From Bifidobacterium merycicum DSM 6492 (GTDB lineage Bacteria > Actinomycetota > Actinomycetes > Actinomycetales > Bifidobacteriaceae), in assembly GCF_900129045.1 (NCBI RefSeq), contig NZ_FQTX01000008.1, forward strand, positions 1 through 41,105: a DNA stretch of 41,105 bases, written 5' to 3'. The notes beneath the pieces were generated by a model, which was not told where the DNA came from, searched no databases, and worked only from the letters and a program-made list of their open reading frames with translations. The position numbers and the translations under genes are program-made. Below, piece by piece: positions 1 through 8,175 of the stretch (the stretch's first letter is position 1; each line of letters starts with the position of its first letter).

Positions 1-853
1 GGAAGATCAGCACGCCGGTGGTGGCCACGTTGGCGATGGCGTACAGCAGGTAGGACAGCGCCACCCAGAGCAGCTGGTCGTTCTGGAACAGGGCCTTGAA
101 CGCCTGCAGCGGGCCACCGTTCTTCTGGGCCTTGGAGCGCAGGGCGCTTTCGCTTTCCTTGGTGCCGAACGCGACGGACCATGCGGTCAGGATGCCGAGC
201 AGCGCCACGATGATGCCGAAGGAGGTCCAGCCGCTCTGGCTTTCGGTGTGGGAGCCGGTGAACACCCAGCTGAAGTAGGTGACGATCGGGATCACGACGA
301 CGGTGATGCCGTTGTAACCGATGGAGCCGGTGAAGGAGCCGAGGGCGGTGTAGGTGGAACGCTCATGCGAGTCGGAGGATAGCGCCGGAATCATGCCCCA
401 GTAGGAGATGTCGCGCAGGGAGTAGAACACGTCGAGCACGATGAAGCAGATGACGAACAGCACGATGAAGCAGGTGGTGTTCACGTTGACCAGACCGAAC
501 ATGCCGGTGTAGATCAGGATGAGCAGCAGGGACGAGACCAGGCCGCCGAGGAACTGCCATGGGCGGAAGCGGCCCCACTTGGTGCTGGTGTTGTCGACGA
601 TGTTGCCCAGCAGCGGGTCGATGAAGATCTCCGCGATGCGGATGATCACGACGAGGCTGGTGATGATGCCGATCAGCTTGGCCGCGACGCCTTTTTCGAC
701 GCCGGAGAACAGGCAGCTGGTCACATACACGATGAAGTAGGTGCTCAACGCATTGTAGAAGGCGGATTGGCCGAGGTTGCCGAACGCGTAGGCCACGCGC
801 TGGCCGATTTTGCCGCGCTTGCCGCCGTTGGCGATGGAGGTTTCGTTACCCAT
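1..853 (-). CDS. GPH-family sugar:cation symporter, partial (C-terminus outside window)
   Basis: Inner-membrane symporter of the glycoside-pentoside-hexuronide (GPH) family, probably importing a beta-galactoside together with a cation. 284 codons are visible; the gene runs off the left edge. The start is the ATG at 853, with an AAGGAGA-type ribosome site just upstream. The N-terminal half shows the family pattern: helix 1 (QRVAYAFGNLGQSAFYNALS), the loop DPLLGNIVDNTSTKWGRFRPW around residues 80-100, and DISYWGMIPAL near residue 150. It is a clear paralogue of the complete symporter at 2466-3980, with the same motifs in the same order. An operator-like palindrome (928-943) and a small inverted repeat (878-898) lie upstream. 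It is the last gene visible in the lac/gal block and may lead into further sugar genes outside the window. The exact substrate is not shown by the sequence. Confidence 0.9.
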   Translation of the reverse strand, partial: MGNETSIANGGKRGKIGQRVAYAFGNLGQSAFYNALSTYFIVYVTSCLFSGVEKGVAAKLIGIITSLVVIIRIAEIFIDPLLGNIVDNTSTKWGRFRPWQFLGGLVSSLLLILIYTGMFGLVNVNTTCFIVLFVICFIVLDVFYSLRDISYWGMIPALSSDSHERSTYTALGSFTGSIGYNGITVVVIPIVTYFSWVFTGSHTESQSGWTSFGIIVALLGILTAWSVAFGTKESESALRSKAQKNGGPLQAFKALFQNDQLLWVALSYLLYAIANVATTGVLIF

Positions 854-877
854 TGCTTCTTCTCCTTAGAAGATCTC

Positions 878-898
878 CAAGATCATCCGTTGATCTTG
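878..898. promoter_or_regulatory. inverted repeat in the leader of the partial symporter
   Basis: CAAGATCA (878-885) is perfectly repeated in inverse orientation as TGATCTTG (891-898) around five bases. It lies 25 bases before the start codon, so it is likely a leader hairpin or an operator. Confidence 0.4.
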
Positions 899-927
899 CA
901 CCTCAGCTTACATCTTTTATTCCCTAA

Positions 928-946
928 AGTAAATTTGTTTACTAAA
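928..946. promoter_or_regulatory. LacI-type operator upstream of the partial symporter
   Basis: AGTAAATTTGTTTACT (928-943) is an inverted repeat AGTAAA-N4-TTTACT. It overlaps TTTACTAAA at 938-946, the word repeated through the lac/gal block. It lies about 75-95 bases before the start codon, where a promoter is expected. The rest of the gap between this gene and the next (854-1111) shows no gene. Confidence 0.65.
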
Positions 947-1111
947 TTAAGGGCGCGATGCAATCCCACATAACGTTCAAGAAATGCCCACATTCAGGTA
1001 ATGCCTATCATCTACGACCAAACGTCAGACGGCCATCAGCATCGTTCCACAGCCTAACCGAACCGCCTCGGTCAGGCCCCTCAGTCTCAGCGCCCCCTGC
1101 GCCGACAACCC

Positions 1112-2128
1112 TCAGCGCTGCGGCGTGAAACTATCCCGCACCACCAAAGGCGAGGAGATGAACGTGTGCTGCCTGACGGCACGCTTGCTGACCAGCGACT
1201 CGGCGAGCATCAGCACGGCCGCGCAGGTCAGTTCCTCCTTGTCGATGTCGTACGACGACAGCGCGGGCGACGTGTATTTCGCGACTTCCTGATTATTGAT
1301 GCTGATCACCTTGATATCGCGCGGCACCAGCACGCCCTTGGCAGCGAACGCCTGCAACATGCCCACGGCGAGCGTATCCGCCGCCACGATCACCGCATCC
1401 GGCAGGTCGTCCGCATGGTCGGCGACCATCCGTTCGCCCTGTTCACGCCCGTTGTCGACGGTGAATGGGCCGTCCGCATACACCAAACCCTCGGTATCCA
1501 AACCAAGCCTCGCGCTCCAATTGCCGAACGCGAAACGACGGATATCCTCGGGGTACGAGTGCTCCCCCATCATGGTTCCCGCACCGCCGATGAATCCGAT
1601 CCTCCGGCATCCGCTGGCCTTGAGCGCGTCAAGCGCATCAAGCACGATCTGCTCGAGATCGGGCTGTACGGAGTCGAACAGGTTCGGCGCGGGATTGATG
1701 TCGATGAACACGCCGTAGGGCAGAGCCTCGTGGAGTTCACGCAGCTTGTCAGGCGGGAGCACCACCGGTCCCATCGAAATGAAGCCGGCATAGTCGCGGC
1801 CGTGCGCGATGAGGTCGTCGATGTCGTCGTGGATCGTCGCGTTCATGCGCTGCTTCTTGGCCTGGGCGGTCAGCACGTCGCGCAATTCGTCGAAATACGC
1901 ATCCTGCAGGCCCTTGTCGGGGATGACGTTGTTCAGGATCGCGATGTCGCGCGGAATGATGATGCGCTGGTACTGCGAGGCGTTCTCGTACCCGAGTTCG
2001 AGGCTGGCGTTCAACACCTTCTGCCGGGTGGATTCCTTGACGGAGAACGAGGGATCGTCGTTGAGGATCCTCGACACGGTGGCCTGCGAGAACCCCGTGT
2101 GCTTCGCGATCTCCTTAATCGTGGCCAT
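1112..2128 (-). CDS. LacI/GalR-family regulator of the lactose block
   Basis: DNA-binding sugar-responsive repressor of 338 residues, a normal length for the family. The helix-turn-helix is at the extreme N-terminus (MATIKEIAKHTGFSQATVSRILNDD), followed by the hinge region and a periplasmic-binding-protein-like effector domain. FISMGPVV, RIGFIGGAG, DAVIVAADTLAVGMLQA and KVISINNQ are the usual strand/loop landmarks. The ATG at 2128 was chosen because it starts directly at the helix-turn-helix and has GGGAGG about ten bases upstream; the open frame continues further upstream but adds no family sequence. It sits between two paralogous symporters and downstream of lacLM. The likely effector is lactose, allolactose or galactose. 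A likely target is the TTTACTAAA-type site; its own upstream region carries a half site (TTTACTACGCTAAA near 2166). Target assignment is inferred. Confidence 0.92.
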   Translation of the reverse strand: MATIKEIAKHTGFSQATVSRILNDDPSFSVKESTRQKVLNASLELGYENASQYQRIIIPRDIAILNNVIPDKGLQDAYFDELRDVLTAQAKKQRMNATIHDDIDDLIAHGRDYAGFISMGPVVLPPDKLRELHEALPYGVFIDINPAPNLFDSVQPDLEQIVLDALDALKASGCRRIGFIGGAGTMMGEHSYPEDIRRFAFGNWSARLGLDTEGLVYADGPFTVDNGREQGERMVADHADDLPDAVIVAADTLAVGMLQAFAAKGVLVPRDIKVISINNQEVAKYTSPALSSYDIDKEELTCAAVLMLAESLVSKRAVRQHTFISSPLVVRDSFTPQR

Positions 2129-2229
2129 CGGCGCCTCGCCTCCCAAACCGTCACGCCCAATCGCGTTTACTACGCTAAATGAATTTACCTGCAACCATAG
2201 CATGTCATGAACGGCAGGCCACTCCCCCG

Positions 2230-2285
2230 CCCACCGCAGCGCACCACCACACCACAACACAACACAACACCACAACACAAAACAG
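2230..2285. repeat. CA/ACAAC-rich low-complexity tract
   Basis: The plus strand here is almost only C and A, with repeated units such as CACAA and ACACC and no regular period. It lies in the 337-base gap between the LacI gene and the upstream symporter gene, on the far side of that symporter's terminator. No gene is seen in the gap. Confidence 0.7.
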
Positions 2286-2287
2286 CA

Positions 2288-2320
2288 AAAGGCCGGAACC
2301 CCGAGAAGGGATTCCGGCCA
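2288..2320 (-). terminator. rho-independent terminator of the complete symporter gene
   Basis: On the minus strand, GGCCGGAATCCC and GGGGTTCCGGCC form a stem around a short TTCTC loop. TTTTGCTGTTTT follows directly. The stem ends about 150 bases after the symporter stop codon. Confidence 0.8.
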
Positions 2321-2376
2321 ACGCGGCAGGTCGTGTACGGGAAAAGGGAGACCGTCCACGGACACCGCGCCATCAT

Positions 2377-2455
2377 CACCGGGCGAGTTCTAGGCAATGG
2401 GACCGTTGCCCGGTGGGGTTGGAACCCGGTCCACAAGGCTATTGCGCCGGGTTCC
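2377..2455. repeat. two further hairpins in the symporter 3' region
   Basis: CACCGGGC (2377-2384) pairs with GCCCGGTG (about 2407-2414), and GGAACCCGG (2421-2429) pairs with CCGGGTTCC (2447-2455). Neither has a T-run. They lie between the symporter stop codon and its terminator and could act as mRNA 3'-end stabilisers. Confidence 0.55.
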
Positions 2456-2465
2456 GTGATCGATA

Positions 2466-3980
2466 TCAGCGCGTCGATGCATCACCTGCAACCGCGCCGG
2501 CGTCACCAGCAGCGGCCGGAGCATCCGAGGCGGCGCCATTGGCGGACAGCGCATCCTTGTCCCAGGTCTTCTCCAGTTCGGCGACGATCTGCGCGTGCTT
2601 CTCTTCAGTCAGCTTCACACGGGTGAAGAAGATGATCAGGCCGATGATGATGAGCACGAACGGTGCCACGAACACAATGAGCTTGAAGTTCATTTCACCC
2701 TGTGCACTGACGTGGTTCTCGGAACCGGCGGTCATGCCTGCGGCGACGGCGGCGAAGCCGATGACCCAGTTGGACACGGCGCCACCGAACTTGTCGAGCA
2801 GCGGGCGGACGGACAGGGTCAGGGCCTCATCGCGGTGGCCGAGCTTGAGCTGGCCGTATTCGACGCAATCGGTGATGGTCATGAGGACCACGAGGAACAC
2901 CAGCGGCTGCGGGATGAAGAAGAGTTCGGCGGCGACCAGCACGAGGGCCAGGGACTTGCCTGCGAAGAAGAACAGGACGATGCCGACGAGCATGATGGCG
3001 ACGCAGCCGAAGAACACGTTGCGGCGGTTGAACTGCTGAGCGAGCTTCGGGAACAGCGAGACGGACACCAGACCGACGAGGGTGTTGATGGTGGCCAAGA
3101 TGGAGAACTTGCTGGCGTCGCCGAGGATGTACTGGAAGTAGTACAGTTCGGAGGCGTTCAGGATGTTCACGCCGGTGGTGTAGGCGAGGTAGGACAGGGC
3201 GATGGCCATGAGCTGATCGTTCTTGAGCAGCATGCGGAACACGTCCTTGAAGCCCGTCTTGGTCTTGTTCTGGCGCAGCGTGGAGTCGACCTCGTGGGTG
3301 CCGAGGGCGACGCAGATCACGGAGATGATGCCGATGAGGGCCACGATGAAGGCGAACCAGAACCAGCCGTTCTTATCGCCGGAGCCGGACTTGGTGACGG
3401 AGAAGAAGAGGACGATCGGCATGATCACGACGCCGACGATGTTACCGCCGATGGTGGAGCCGACACGGGCGAAGGTTGCGGTCTTCTCACGCTCTTCGGA
3501 GCTGAAGGTCAGGGCCGGGACCATGGACCAGAAGCTGATGTCCTTGAAGGAGTAGAAGATGTCCATCACGATGTACAGCACGGCGAAGATGAACAGGTAG
3601 AGCATGGGGTTGGACTCGTTCATTCCGCCCATGTCGGTGAACAGCACCATCAGGGTAACGGAGCTGACGACACCACCGCCGACGACCCACGGCTTGAACT
3701 TACCCCACTTGGTGGTGGTGTTGTCGACCATGTTGCCGATGAACGGATCGATGAACAGCTCGACGATGCGCAGCACGGCGATGATCGTGGTGACATACAG
3801 GATCATGCGGTTGTTGTGCGCGGTGTCCGACGAGTTGAACAGGTGCGAGGTGAGGAACATGATCAGGTACGTCGACAGCGTGGCGTAGAAGATGTCGTGT
3901 CCGAACGCGCCGGTCGCATACGCGATGCGCGAGGTCATCACCTTGCTTCTGGATTGGGTTGACGAGCTCTCAGTGCTCAT
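2466..3980 (-). CDS. GPH-family lactose/galactoside:cation symporter (LacS-type, no IIA domain)
   Basis: A 504-residue inner-membrane symporter with about 12 hydrophobic helices. GPH landmarks are the loop [21 protein letters not shown] near residues 80-100, [11 protein letters not shown] near 150, and [25 protein letters not shown] near 410. It ends in a charged, alanine-rich tail and lacks the phosphotransferase IIA domain found in LacS of lactic streptococci. The ATG at 3980 has AAGGAGG seven bases upstream. The leader before the start closely copies that of lacL (both have CAAGGAGGCT-TCCC/CCC-ATG), suggesting a shared regulatory history. It is downstream of lacM, separated by a strong terminator (4117-4160), so it has its own promoter. 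Lactose import is the most likely role, inferred from the neighbouring beta-galactosidase and Leloir genes. Confidence 0.92.
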   Translation of the reverse strand: MSTESSSTQSRSKVMTSRIAYATGAFGHDIFYATLSTYLIMFLTSHLFNSSDTAHNNRMILYVTTIIAVLRIVELFIDPFIGNMVDNTTTKWGKFKPWVVGGGVVSSVTLMVLFTDMGGMNESNPMLYLFIFAVLYIVMDIFYSFKDISFWSMVPALTFSSEEREKTATFARVGSTIGGNIVGVVIMPIVLFFSVTKSGSGDKNGWFWFAFIVALIGIISVICVALGTHEVDSTLRQNKTKTGFKDVFRMLLKNDQLMAIALSYLAYTTGVNILNASELYYFQYILGDASKFSILATINTLVGLVSVSLFPKLAQQFNRRNVFFGCVAIMLVGIVLFFFAGKSLALVLVAAELFFIPQPLVFLVVLMTITDCVEYGQLKLGHRDEALTLSVRPLLDKFGGAVSNWVIGFAAVAAGMTAGSENHVSAQGEMNFKLIVFVAPFVLIIIGLIIFFTRVKLTEEKHAQIVAELEKTWDKDALSANGAASDAPAAAGDAGAVAGDASTR

Positions 3981-4018
3981 GGGAAGCCTCCTTGCTCCTT
4001 CATGTTGTTCCGTGTAGC

Positions 4019-4063
4019 ACTATAGCTCGGTTTCACTTAAGCGAAATCTTTTTACTAAATTTC
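4019..4063 (-). promoter_or_regulatory. promoter/operator region of the symporter gene
   Basis: On the minus strand a -10-like TATAGT lies at 4019-4024. Just upstream is a 16-base inverted repeat TTTCACTTAAGCGAAA (4031-4046, one mismatched pair), then TTTACTAAA at 4051-4059 inside a GAAAT...ATTTC repeat (4043-4063). The TTTACTAAA copy falls around the expected -35. Two different repressor-type sites therefore seem to be stacked here. No good -35 hexamer is visible. Confidence 0.55.
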
Positions 4064-4116
4064 TTTCACGCGCGGCAATCCGTACCGCATCGCTTACATT
4101 CCGCCATTTTCATAAG

Positions 4117-4172
4117 AAAAATCGGGGTTTGCGCCACCACAAGCACAAACCCCGACTTTTATTTTTACTAAA
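4117..4172 (-). terminator. lacM terminator, with an adjoining TTTACTAAA word
   Basis: A 15-base stem (4117-4131 with 4146-4160, AAATCGGGGTTTG/CAAACCCCGACTTT) with a 14-base loop is followed on the minus strand by TTTTTC. It begins about 15 bases after the lacM stop. A copy of TTTACTAAA lies at 4164-4172 between stop codon and stem, an unusual position for an operator. Confidence 0.85.
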
Positions 4173-4174
4173 AT

Positions 4175-5119
4175 TCACGGTTTGATGACGAACGTGAATT
4201 CGTGATCCTGTTGGGCATCGATATGGAAGTCGGGCCTCACGTCGGAACCCCAACTGTCGATGCCACCCACGCCGCGCACCGCGCCGCACACCGTCAGCAC
4301 GGTACGGCGGACCGGAGGCAGCTCGTTGTGATGAGTGGCGTTCTCGATCTCCTCCGGCGTGTACGGCAGGCAGGAGAACGCGAACGGCTCGGCACCCTCC
4401 GCCTGGGCGAACGTCAGCGAGAATTCGTCGCGCTCGTCGCGCCGCGAATTGTCAAGCACGGCATCGCGCGTCACCATGACCCGCTTGGTGCGCATATGCA
4501 TACCGCAATCCTGCGGCACCAGATACGGCGTGACCGGCATGCCCTCGACCGTGTATTCGCCCGGCTCGCCGCCGGCCATGCGGTCGGGATAGGTTTCGCC
4601 GGAAAGACCCTCATAGGTGAAGCCCTTGGCCGGGGTCGGCATGATGAAACGCAGACCGAACGCCGGCAGTTCAGGCAGGCCTTCCTTACCTTCGTAATGC
4701 ACCGTGACACCGATCGCACCGTCCGGAGTGACGGTGTAAGCCACGGTCACGGTCGTCGCGGGCACGACGGGCAGCGTGTACGTGTAGGTCATGGTCATGG
4801 TTTCGGCCTGCACCGGGCCACCGTACGCATTGTTGTCCGGGGAGAGCGGCTTGGCGACCGTCTCGCCGTCGACGCTCAACTCGGTCTTGCTGCAGGCGGC
4901 GAACATGTCCGCGCCGAGCCACATCGCCGACTTGATCGGGAAGCCATTGCCACGATCGTTGTCGGTGGTGGCGCGCCACACCGCCGGCCGGGGCGCGCGG
5001 TACAGCCATTCGCGACCGTCCACCTTGAACGAGACGGGGCCGCCCGCCTGCCACGAGAACAGATATTCGAAGTCGTCGCCGTGGACGCCCGTCACCACGT
5101 CACCGAATATGATTTCCAT
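4175..5119 (-). CDS. lacM: beta-galactosidase small subunit LacM
   Basis: Small subunit of a two-chain GH2 beta-galactosidase (LacLM type), 314 residues, close to the roughly 316 of lactobacillus LacM. It corresponds to the C-terminal part of single-chain LacZ (beta-galactosidase small-chain/domain 5). Features shared with lactobacillus LacM, from memory of those sequences, are IIFGD near the start, EWLYRAPRPAVWRATTDNDRG near 45-65, KSAMWLGADMF, PTPAKGFTYEGLSGETYPDR near 190, YLVPQDCGMHM, and VRGVGGIDSWGSDV near the end. The ATG at 5119 was chosen because GGAAGG lies upstream and the homology begins there. It overlaps lacL by 20 bases in a different frame, so the two are translationally coupled. 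It supplies part of the lactose site and is not expected to work without LacL. Confidence 0.93.
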   Translation of the reverse strand: MEIIFGDVVTGVHGDDFEYLFSWQAGGPVSFKVDGREWLYRAPRPAVWRATTDNDRGNGFPIKSAMWLGADMFAACSKTELSVDGETVAKPLSPDNNAYGGPVQAETMTMTYTYTLPVVPATTVTVAYTVTPDGAIGVTVHYEGKEGLPELPAFGLRFIMPTPAKGFTYEGLSGETYPDRMAGGEPGEYTVEGMPVTPYLVPQDCGMHMRTKRVMVTRDAVLDNSRRDERDEFSLTFAQAEGAEPFAFSCLPYTPEEIENATHHNELPPVRRTVLTVCGAVRGVGGIDSWGSDVRPDFHIDAQQDHEFTFVIKP

Positions 5120-7043
5120 CTGCGTACCTTCCGTAGTAATACTTGACTTCCTGCATGGCAGGCTTCTCCGTGCGGTCGGCGAACAGCAGGCCGTCGCCGG
5201 AGAATTCATAATCGGAGCAGCGATCGTCGAAATCGCCGCCGTAGCACAGCGTCTTCTCGCCCGTCAGCGGGTCGGGCGCGTATAGCTGCTGGTCGATGTA
5301 ATCCCAGATGAAACCGCCGAGGAATCCCTCGAAATCGTCGAACAGGTCCATGTAGTCGCCGAACCCGCCCAGCGAATTGCCCATATCGTGCATGAACTCG
5401 CACAGGATGTACGGCTTCTTCGGATTACTGGACATGTATGCACGTGCACCCTCCGGCGGATCGTACATCCTGCTTTCCAGGTCGGAGATGACGTCCTCGA
5501 ACGCGCGGTTGTGGACCACGCCCTCGTAGTGCGTCAGGCGCCCGTCGTCCTTGCTCTTGTAGTAGGCGTCCATGGCCGCGATGGCGGTGCCCGCATACGA
5601 TTCGTTGCCCATGGACCAGAACAGGATGGAGGGGTGGTTCTTCAGCGTCTCGTACTGCGTGACGGCACGGTCGACCACGACCTTCTCCCACACGCTGCTG
5701 TTGCCGGGAACATTGTACGAGGGCTCCACCGCGCCCATCTTCTGCCAGGTGCCGTGGGATTCGAGATTGGTTTCGGCCATCACGTAGATGCCGTTCCTGT
5801 CGCACAGGCGGTACCATTCCAGGCGATCCGGATAGTGGCAGGTGCGCACGGCGTTGATGTTGTTGCGCAACATCACGTCGATGTCGTGCTTCATGTCGTC
5901 CACGGTGATGGAACGGCCGGAGTCGGCGTTCCACTCGTGACGGTTGACGCCGAGGATGTACAGCCTGTGACCGTTGAGCGAGACCTTCACGCCGTCGCGC
6001 ACGAGCTTCCTGAAGCCGGTATCCACCTGGGCCACTTCGCATACGTCGCCGGAGGCGTCGATCAGACGCACGTCGACGCGGTACAGGTTCGGGCTGCCGT
6101 TGTCCCACAGCTGCGGATCGGCGATGCCGGTGAACGCGAGGGTGGCGTCGCCGTCCTGTTCCGGCGAACTGGTCTGCGAGGCGATGCGGTTGCCTTGCGG
6201 GTCAATCACGCTCACTTCGGCGGTGGCGCCGGCAAGGCAGGACGCTTCCTTGGCGCTCAGACGCATGTCCACGGTGATCGCGCCGGTGCGCAGATCGTCG
6301 TCGAGCAGGGAGCGTACCGAAATGTCCTCGACATGGAGCTTGGGCAGCGCCACGAGCTTCACCGGGCGGAAGATACCGAAGAAGCGGAAGAAGTCCTGGT
6401 CCTCGATCCACGCCGCGGTGGAGCGCTTGAACACCTCGCATGCGATGGTGTTGGTTCCGGTCTCGTTGATGTACGGCGTCAGATCGAATTCCGAGGGGGT
6501 GAAGCTGTCTTCCGCATAACCCACGAAGTGGCCGTTGAGCCACAGGTAGAACGCCTGCTCCACGCCTTCGAACACCACATGGATACGCTCGCCCTGCATG
6601 TGTTCGGGCAGGGTGAACGTGCGCATGTAGGAGCCGACCGGGTTGTCGGCGGCGTCGGAGAACGCGCCGACGCCCGGATCTCCTTCGGTCAGGCCGGCGG
6701 GACGACGGTACACATGGCCCTCCCACGGGTACATGGTGTTGATGTACTGGTTCGCGTCGTATCCCGCGATCTCGATATGCCCGGGCACTTCGATGTCGTC
6801 GAAGTCGGCGGGGGCTTCGGCCTGTCGGTAGAAGCCGGCGGGCCTTGCCTGCGGGTTCGGTGAATACTTGAATTTCCAAGTGCCGTCGAGCGGCATGATC
6901 AGACCGCTGCTGTCGCGTTCCGCCTCACCCTGCGTGGCATAGCACCGGTGATCGCTGTGCGCGTCCAAGCGGTTCACGCGGAACACGTCTGGCCTGTCAA
7001 GCCAGCTCAGGTCCGCGCTCTGCATCGAGCTTGCGCCATCCAT
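5100..7043 (-). CDS. lacL: beta-galactosidase large subunit LacL (GH2)
   Basis: Catalytic subunit that splits lactose into glucose and galactose in the cytoplasm. It has 647 residues, versus about 625-630 for lactobacillus LacL. Domains in order: GH2 sugar-binding/jelly-roll (about 45-230), immunoglobulin-like (about 235-345) and TIM barrel (about 347-640). The acid/base glutamate is E481 in WSMGNESYAG and the nucleophile is E549 in ILCEFMHDMGN; HYPDRLEWYRLCDRNGIYV (403-421) is the usual substrate-site stretch. The N-terminus (SWLDRPDVFRVNRLDAHSDH) also resembles LacL. The ATG at 7043 has AAGGAGG seven bases upstream. The chain ends after KPAMQEVKYYYG, exactly where LacL ends and LacM takes over, so the split is natural and not a frameshift. 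Single-chain LacZ is the usual bifidobacterial form, which makes this arrangement notable. Confidence 0.95.
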   Translation of the reverse strand: MDGASSMQSADLSWLDRPDVFRVNRLDAHSDHRCYATQGEAERDSSGLIMPLDGTWKFKYSPNPQARPAGFYRQAEAPADFDDIEVPGHIEIAGYDANQYINTMYPWEGHVYRRPAGLTEGDPGVGAFSDAADNPVGSYMRTFTLPEHMQGERIHVVFEGVEQAFYLWLNGHFVGYAEDSFTPSEFDLTPYINETGTNTIACEVFKRSTAAWIEDQDFFRFFGIFRPVKLVALPKLHVEDISVRSLLDDDLRTGAITVDMRLSAKEASCLAGATAEVSVIDPQGNRIASQTSSPEQDGDATLAFTGIADPQLWDNGSPNLYRVDVRLIDASGDVCEVAQVDTGFRKLVRDGVKVSLNGHRLYILGVNRHEWNADSGRSITVDDMKHDIDVMLRNNINAVRTCHYPDRLEWYRLCDRNGIYVMAETNLESHGTWQKMGAVEPSYNVPGNSSVWEKVVVDRAVTQYETLKNHPSILFWSMGNESYAGTAIAAMDAYYKSKDDGRLTHYEGVVHNRAFEDVISDLESRMYDPPEGARAYMSSNPKKPYILCEFMHDMGNSLGGFGDYMDLFDDFEGFLGGFIWDYIDQQLYAPDPLTGEKTLCYGGDFDDRCSDYEFSGDGLLFADRTEKPAMQEVKYYYGRYADGNHIR

Positions 7044-7059
7044 GGGAGCCTCCTTGCTC

Positions 7060-7122
7060 TGGGAACTATCTTCGTAAATTAGTTTACCTTGAATTTAGCA
7101 ATCATTACTTTGTTTACTAAAC
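7060..7122 (-). promoter_or_regulatory. lacL promoter with two operators
   Basis: GTAAATTAGTTTAC (7074-7087) is an inverted repeat GTAAA-N4-TTTAC. On the minus strand it sits in the spacer between a weak -35 (TTCAAG) and a -10-like GATAGT, 17 bases apart. A second site, TGTTTACTAAACA (about 7111-7123), is a perfect 6+1+6 inverted repeat containing TTTACTAAA at 7113-7121. The geometry suits repression by a LacI-family dimer or tetramer. Confidence 0.65.
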
Positions 7123-7124
7123 AA

Positions 7125-7152
7125 ACGGGGCCTCCCCGAAGGAAGGCCCCGT
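7125..7152 (-). terminator. galE terminator
   Basis: ACGGGGCCT (7125-7133) pairs with AGGCCCCGT (7144-7152); on the minus strand TTTGTTTA follows. It directly abuts the upstream lacL operator, so gal transcription stops just before the lac promoter. Confidence 0.85.
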
Positions 7153-7170
7153 GCGGCGGTTGCGCCGCAA

Positions 7171-8172
7171 TCACTTACGATCGTCGTACCCGTTCGGGTG
7201 GGTGGAATGCCATGCCCAAGCGGTTTCGATGATCTTCTCGATGTTGTCGAACTGCGGCTTCCAGCCGAGCACGGTGCGCGCCTTGTCGGAGGCGGCGATC
7301 AGGGTATCCGGGTCGCCGGGGCGACGCGGGGCCATCTCGGCGGGGATCTCCTTGCCGGTCACCTTGCGTGCGGCCTCAAGAATCTGCAGGTTCGAGAAGC
7401 CGGTGGAGGAGCCGAGGTTGAAGGCGTTGGACTCGTTGCCCTGACGCAGGTAGTCGACGGCAAGGATGTGCGCGTCGGCCAGGTCGAAGGGGTGCACGTA
7501 GTCGCGCACGTTGGTGCCGTCGGGGGTGTTGTAGTCGTCGCCGAAGATCATCAGCTTGTCACGCTTGCCCTGGGCGACCTGCAGCACGATCGGCAGCAGG
7601 TGGGTTTCGGGGCCGTGATCCTCACCGATGGATCCGTCCGGCTTGGCGCCGGCGACGTTGAAGTAGCGCAGGGCCACGAACTTGATGCCGTAGGCCTGAT
7701 CGCACCAGCGCATGATCTTCTCCATCATGAGCTTGCTCTCGCCGTACGGGTTGATCGGCTTCTGCGGATCATCCTCACGGATCGGCATCTTCTCCGGAAT
7801 GCCGTAGGTGGCGGCGGTGGAGGAGAAGACGATCTTCTTGACGCCGAATTCCTTCATCACCTCAAGCAGCTTGACCATGCCGGCGGTGTTGTTGTCGAAG
7901 TACTTCAGCGGTTCCTTCATGGATTCCGCGACCAGCGAGAACGCTGCGAAGTGGATCACGGCGTCGATGTCCGGGTTCTCACGGAACACGCCGCGCATGA
8001 AGTCCTGATCCGCCAGATCGCCCTGGTAGAACTTCGCGGCCGGGTTCACCGCGGCGCGGTGGCCGGTCACCAGGCTGTCCACGACGACGACCTTCTCCTT
8101 GCCGGCTGCGACCAGTCGGTCAACCATATGGGAACCGATGTAGCCGGCTCCGCCGAGGACCATAACTGTCAT
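7171..8172 (-). CDS. galE: UDP-glucose 4-epimerase
   Basis: Interconverts UDP-galactose and UDP-glucose using bound NAD, closing the Leloir pathway. It has 333 residues, typical for GalE. The Rossmann glycine motif is GGAGYIG (7-13), the catalytic serine/threonine lie in SST (117-119), and the catalytic pair is Y143 and K147 in [13 protein letters not shown] (about 169-176) and the UDP-binding [11 protein letters not shown] stretch near 285 are present. The start ATG at 8172 has AAAGGAG upstream, located inside the end of galT; only three bases separate the genes, so they form one transcript galK-galT-galE. A terminator follows immediately. Confidence 0.96.
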   Translation of the reverse strand: MTVMVLGGAGYIGSHMVDRLVAAGKEKVVVVDSLVTGHRAAVNPAAKFYQGDLADQDFMRGVFRENPDIDAVIHFAAFSLVAESMKEPLKYFDNNTAGMVKLLEVMKEFGVKKIVFSSTAATYGIPEKMPIREDDPQKPINPYGESKLMMEKIMRWCDQAYGIKFVALRYFNVAGAKPDGSIGEDHGPETHLLPIVLQVAQGKRDKLMIFGDDYNTPDGTNVRDYVHPFDLADAHILAVDYLRQGNESNAFNLGSSTGFSNLQILEAARKVTGKEIPAEMAPRRPGDPDTLIAASDKARTVLGWKPQFDNIEKIIETAWAWHSTHPNGYDDRK

Positions 8173-8175
8173 TGT

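Noticed and set aside
1166..2182. A 338-residue plus-strand open frame opposite the LacI gene
   Set aside because: Exact shadow of the LacI coding sequence, with no ribosome site and no domain.
5100..5119. A frameshift in a single-chain lacZ
   Set aside because: The overlap, the ribosome site before lacM and the ends of both products match natural LacL/LacM, so a split gene pair fits better than a broken one.
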